Source of the DNA: JAOAPG01 sp963791575
Lineage (GTDB): Bacteria; Acidobacteriota; Terriglobia; Terriglobales; Acidobacteriaceae
Reading direction: 5' to 3'
Assembly: GCA_963791575.1 (NCBI GenBank)
Contig: CAWBSY010000004.1
Location: 62,001-126,000 of the forward strand
Length of the DNA: 64,000 bases
Shown here: positions 61,565 through 64,000 of the stretch, piece after piece
Layout of the letters: every line of letters begins with the position of its first letter
Position numbering within the stretch: position 1 is the stretch's first letter
Notes under the pieces: generated by a model
Database searches by the model: none
Told to the model about the DNA's origin: nothing
Seen by the model: only the letters and a program-made list of their open reading frames with translations
Made by a program: the position numbers and the translations under genes

Positions 61565-62337
61565 ACAGCCCAGTCACACACATAGCTACTAACACATTTC
61601 GCGAGGCGGTACGGGATCGTGTGCTTTACAATCTGATCGCTTTTGCATTGCTCATGTCGGGAGCGGCGATTCTGGTTGGGCAGATTTCGATTGGCATTGA
61701 GCGGCTTGTCGTCATCAATTTGGGTCTGACCGCAGTGTCGCTTTTTGGCGTCGTCATCTCCATTTTTATCGGCATCGGGCTAGTGTCGAAAGAAATCGAT
61801 AAACGTACCCTTTACACCGTGCTTTCCCGTCCTGTGCGACGCTGGGAATTTATCGTAGGAAAGTTTTTCGGATTGACCGGAACTCTGGTCGTAAATACGT
61901 TTTTCATGGCTCTCGGTGTATTCGGAGCTCTGTTGTATGTTTCCCACCACTTTCAACGCGGCGACGGTTGGGTTCTGGTTGCACTTTATTTTGTCGTGCT
62001 TCAGTTTGTGATTATCATTGCGCTGGCGCTACTGTTTTCCTCATTTTCTTCTCCGCTTATGTCGGCGGTATTTGCATTTGCGCTCTTTGTGATTGGAAGC
62101 TTTTCCGAAGACTTGCGTGGATTTGCCGGCATGACACGAGGCATCACGCGTGTTCTCGCTACCGGAGCAGCTTATCTCGTGCCAAATTTTTCAGCTTTAA
62201 ACGTGATCAGCTCCGTGGCGCACGAACAGCCGGTGCCGAGCCATCTCGTCGTCTACAACACCGCATATGCTTTGTTCTATGCCACCATGGCCATCTGTGG
62301 GGCAGTGCTGATCTTTGAGCGCCGGAATCTGAAATGA
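61561..62337 (+). CDS. ABC-2-type permease
   Basis: A 258-aa membrane protein with about six hydrophobic segments (FREAVRDRVLYNLIAFALLM; VAVISIFIGIGLVSKEIDKR-type loop; VALYFVVLQFVIIIALALLF; MSAVFAFALFVIGS). The motif SKEIDKRTLYTVLSRPVRRW is shared with NosY/GldF-like permeases. Start overlaps the ATPase stop by 4 bp (ATGA), so the two are coupled. Likely the membrane half of the exporter or pilus-accessory complex. Confidence 0.88.
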   Translation: MNSPVTHIATNTFREAVRDRVLYNLIAFALLMSGAAILVGQISIGIERLVVINLGLTAVSLFGVVISIFIGIGLVSKEIDKRTLYTVLSRPVRRWEFIVGKFFGLTGTLVVNTFFMALGVFGALLYVSHHFQRGDGWVLVALYFVVLQFVIIIALALLFSSFSSPLMSAVFAFALFVIGSFSEDLRGFAGMTRGITRVLATGAAYLVPNFSALNVISSVAHEQPVPSHLVVYNTAYALFYATMAICGAVLIFERRNLK

Positions 62338-63284
62338 GCAGGTCGCGCAGAATCTCGGTCATAGCTGGGGCTTTGTTACTCGCGTCCGGAGCTTTGTCGG
62401 TATTGCTGCTACACCGGATTGATCAATCGCGAAAGGCTGCCACACTACAAGATGTACTCTATATTTCATCGCCAAAAACGTTGAAGCGTTTGAGTCTTGG
62501 GTACGACGGTCTGCTTGCTGACATCTATTGGACGCGGGCGGTGCAGTATTTCGGCGGACAACATGCCGCTGGAAACGAACATTTAGATTTGCTAGCACCA
62601 CTATTAGAAATAACCACCACGCTTGATCCCAAGCTGACGGTGGCTTATGAATTTGGTGCGAACTTTTTGGCTGCGAAACCGCCAAATGGAGCGGGCGATC
62701 CACAAAGGGCAATTGAACTGGAGGAATACGGGATCCAAAATAACCCAAATGATTGGCACTTATATTACGATCTTGGGTTTATTTATTACCTTGAGTTCAA
62801 GGATTATGCTAAAGCAGCGGATGCATTCGTGCGGGGATCGCAGGTGCCGAACGCCCATCCCTTCTTGAGAGTTTTGGCGGCACAGATGGCGCAGCACGGG
62901 GGCGATACCGAAACGGCGCGTATGTTGTGGACAGCGACTTATCGGACTACGCATGATCGTGACATACGCGCCAATGCAGCGGCTCATTTGCGGGCGATTC
63001 AAGTGGATCAAGATGTTGCCGGATTAGAAAAAGCTGTGAGCATCTATTACAACCAAACGGGACGATGGCCGAGTAGTTTTCCCGAGTTGGAATCAGCCGG
63101 ACTCATTCATGGTAGGCCAATCGATCCACTTGGTCATCCCTATCGATTGAGGCCCGATGGATCCGTCGAAGTGTCCGGTCCTGATAGTTTGCCATTCATT
63201 CAAAGCGGTCTGCCTCTTGGATATGTTCCGCCGAAACTTCCTAAGTTCCTGCCTTCCGATTATTCGGATCCCAATGCGCATTGA
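62334..63284 (+). CDS. Membrane-anchored TPR-like protein
   Basis: A 316-aa protein with an N-terminal signal anchor (VIAGALLLASGALSVLLLHR). KRLSLGYDGLLADIYWTRAV and GGQHAAGNEHLDLLAPLLEI precede TPR-like units (YDLGFIYYLEFKDYAKAADA; VLAAQMAQHGGDTETARMLW). The C-terminal part (YYNQTGRWPSSFPELESAGL; IHGRPIDPLGHPYRLRPDGS) resembles the head of type II secretion pseudopilins (GspG-like). It overlaps the permease by 4 bp. I infer a periplasmic accessory partner of the ABC proteins, similar in position to PilG. Confidence 0.75.
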   Translation: MSRSRRISVIAGALLLASGALSVLLLHRIDQSRKAATLQDVLYISSPKTLKRLSLGYDGLLADIYWTRAVQYFGGQHAAGNEHLDLLAPLLEITTTLDPKLTVAYEFGANFLAAKPPNGAGDPQRAIELEEYGIQNNPNDWHLYYDLGFIYYLEFKDYAKAADAFVRGSQVPNAHPFLRVLAAQMAQHGGDTETARMLWTATYRTTHDRDIRANAAAHLRAIQVDQDVAGLEKAVSIYYNQTGRWPSSFPELESAGLIHGRPIDPLGHPYRLRPDGSVEVSGPDSLPFIQSGLPLGYVPPKLPKFLPSDYSDPNAH

Positions 63285-63337
63285 CGGTAATTGTCCATGT
63301 TGCGGCTTGATCGCGCTAATCCCGATAACATATTTCA

Positions 63338-64000
63338 ATGCCTGCACCGCAGACTGTTCAGCTTGCATCGACCTTGCGCCAATGGTGGCAAGAGAATCGT
63401 TCCCGCGTCGGATTGTTTCCAACCCTAAAGCGCCTAGCGGGAAAGCTTTGTGAATTTGCGCGTGATTCAACTCCAGCGCGCCTCCGGCAGCGCTACGGAG
63501 ACATCGACTACGACTGGGACAATCGAGTTGATACCACCAGCGCAACTGTTTCGTGGAGAGACCGTTTCTTAGGTCTGTTCCACTCGCCTTACCAGCCAAC
63601 AGAGCCTAAGCTCTTCCGCGAAATGTTAGGAGCTCTCGCAATTGATTTCTCCGGATTCACATTTATTGATATCGGCTCCGGCAAAGGACGCGCGTTGCTC
63701 ATGGCCTCAGACTTCCCTTTTCGTCGCATTATTGGAGTAGAAATTCTGCCCGACCTTCACCGCACTGCGAACGAAAACATTGTCAACTATAAAAGCGATT
63801 CGCAGAAATGTTTTGTAATTGAAACCGTGTGCGGAGATGCGAGGCGATTCGTTTTTCCAGCAGACCCGGTCGTGCTATATCTGTTTAACCCTTTGCCTGA
63901 ACCGGGACTTATCCAATTAATGGCCAATCTGGCGGATTCATTGGCGCATCATTGCCGCCCGGTATTTGTCCTTTATCACAACCCGCTGTTGGAGGGGGTG
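63338..64000 (+). CDS. Class I SAM-dependent methyltransferase, 3' end outside window
   Basis: The open frame from ATG 63338 runs off the window with no stop. It contains SWRDRFLGLFHSPYQPTEPK, then the SAM motif FTFIDIGSGKGRALLMASDF (motif I, GSGKGR), and IIGVEILPDLHRTANENIV (motif II region). PVVLYLFNPLPEPGLIQLM is motif IV-like. Such enzymes methylate small molecules or proteins. It starts 54 bp after the TPR-like gene, so it may belong to the operon. Substrate unknown. Confidence 0.8.
   Translation, partial: MPAPQTVQLASTLRQWWQENRSRVGLFPTLKRLAGKLCEFARDSTPARLRQRYGDIDYDWDNRVDTTSATVSWRDRFLGLFHSPYQPTEPKLFREMLGALAIDFSGFTFIDIGSGKGRALLMASDFPFRRIIGVEILPDLHRTANENIVNYKSDSQKCFVIETVCGDARRFVFPADPVVLYLFNPLPEPGLIQLMANLADSLAHHCRPVFVLYHNPLLEGV

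Noticed and set aside
1..64000. tRNA or rRNA genes
   Set aside because: No T-loop/acceptor pattern or rRNA-like sequence was recognised by eye; a tRNAscan-type run would be decisive.

Overview
The window looks like a chromosomal segment of an Acidobacteriota bacterium (Terriglobia-like, Koribacter/Sulfotelmatobacter type). This is an inference from gene content: two secreted von Willebrand-type proteins of the acidobacterial VWFA-related style, DinB, cupin and DUF proteins usual for that group, an SMC with a long acidic head insertion, several subclass B3 metallo-beta-lactamase-type proteins, and dense short intergenic repeats. No rRNA or tRNA gene was seen, so the taxonomy is not proven.

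Layout. 1-7.5 kb: 3' part of a secreted phosphoesterase, a membrane methyltransferase, enolase (eno), a frame-broken DUF2059 gene, an orphan Phd antitoxin, a DinB protein, and a broken TetR gene divergent from a DUF2306 membrane protein. 7.7-14.3 kb: a same-strand block of exported proteins (DUF3142, a 753-aa protein, TPR-VWFA, VWFA). 14.3-22.4 kb: small accessory genes (DinB, VapB with a cut-down VapC, cupins, beta-propeller, zinc alcohol dehydrogenase, YdeI-like protein, MarR and GNAT). 22.4-28.8 kb: a repeat-rich island with a PD-(D/E)XK nuclease, a DUF4365-like protein, the remains of a CD-NTase/SLATT operon (CBASS-like antiphage system) and an intact RelE/Xre toxin-antitoxin pair with a palindromic operator. 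28.9-37.1 kb: miaB, bifunctional nuclease, alcohol dehydrogenase, broken aldo/keto reductase, L,D-transpeptidase, small secreted proteins and a B3 metallo-beta-lactamase. 37.5-48.5 kb: smc (one frameshift), purC-cvpA-fis-like, a frameshifted NTF2/metallo-beta-lactamase fusion divergent from a MerR regulator, a TPR protein and an SDR. 48.5-57.1 kb: small hypotheticals, gamma-glutamyltransferase, YtxH and a DUF948-like protein, mnmA-iscS (tRNA 2-thiouridine) and citrate synthase. 57.7-64 kb: four tandem type IV pilin-like genes, the first two nearly identical and each with a sigma-54-like promoter, then an ABC ATPase-permease-TPR operon resembling pilus-accessory ABC systems, and a truncated methyltransferase.

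A recurring theme is indel damage. DUF2059, TetR, CD-NTase, SLATT, aldo/keto reductase, the Spy-like protein and the second metallo-beta-lactamase need two or more frame changes each, while smc and mnmA need one. Multiply broken accessory genes look like real decay. The single shifts in housekeeping genes may be sequence errors.
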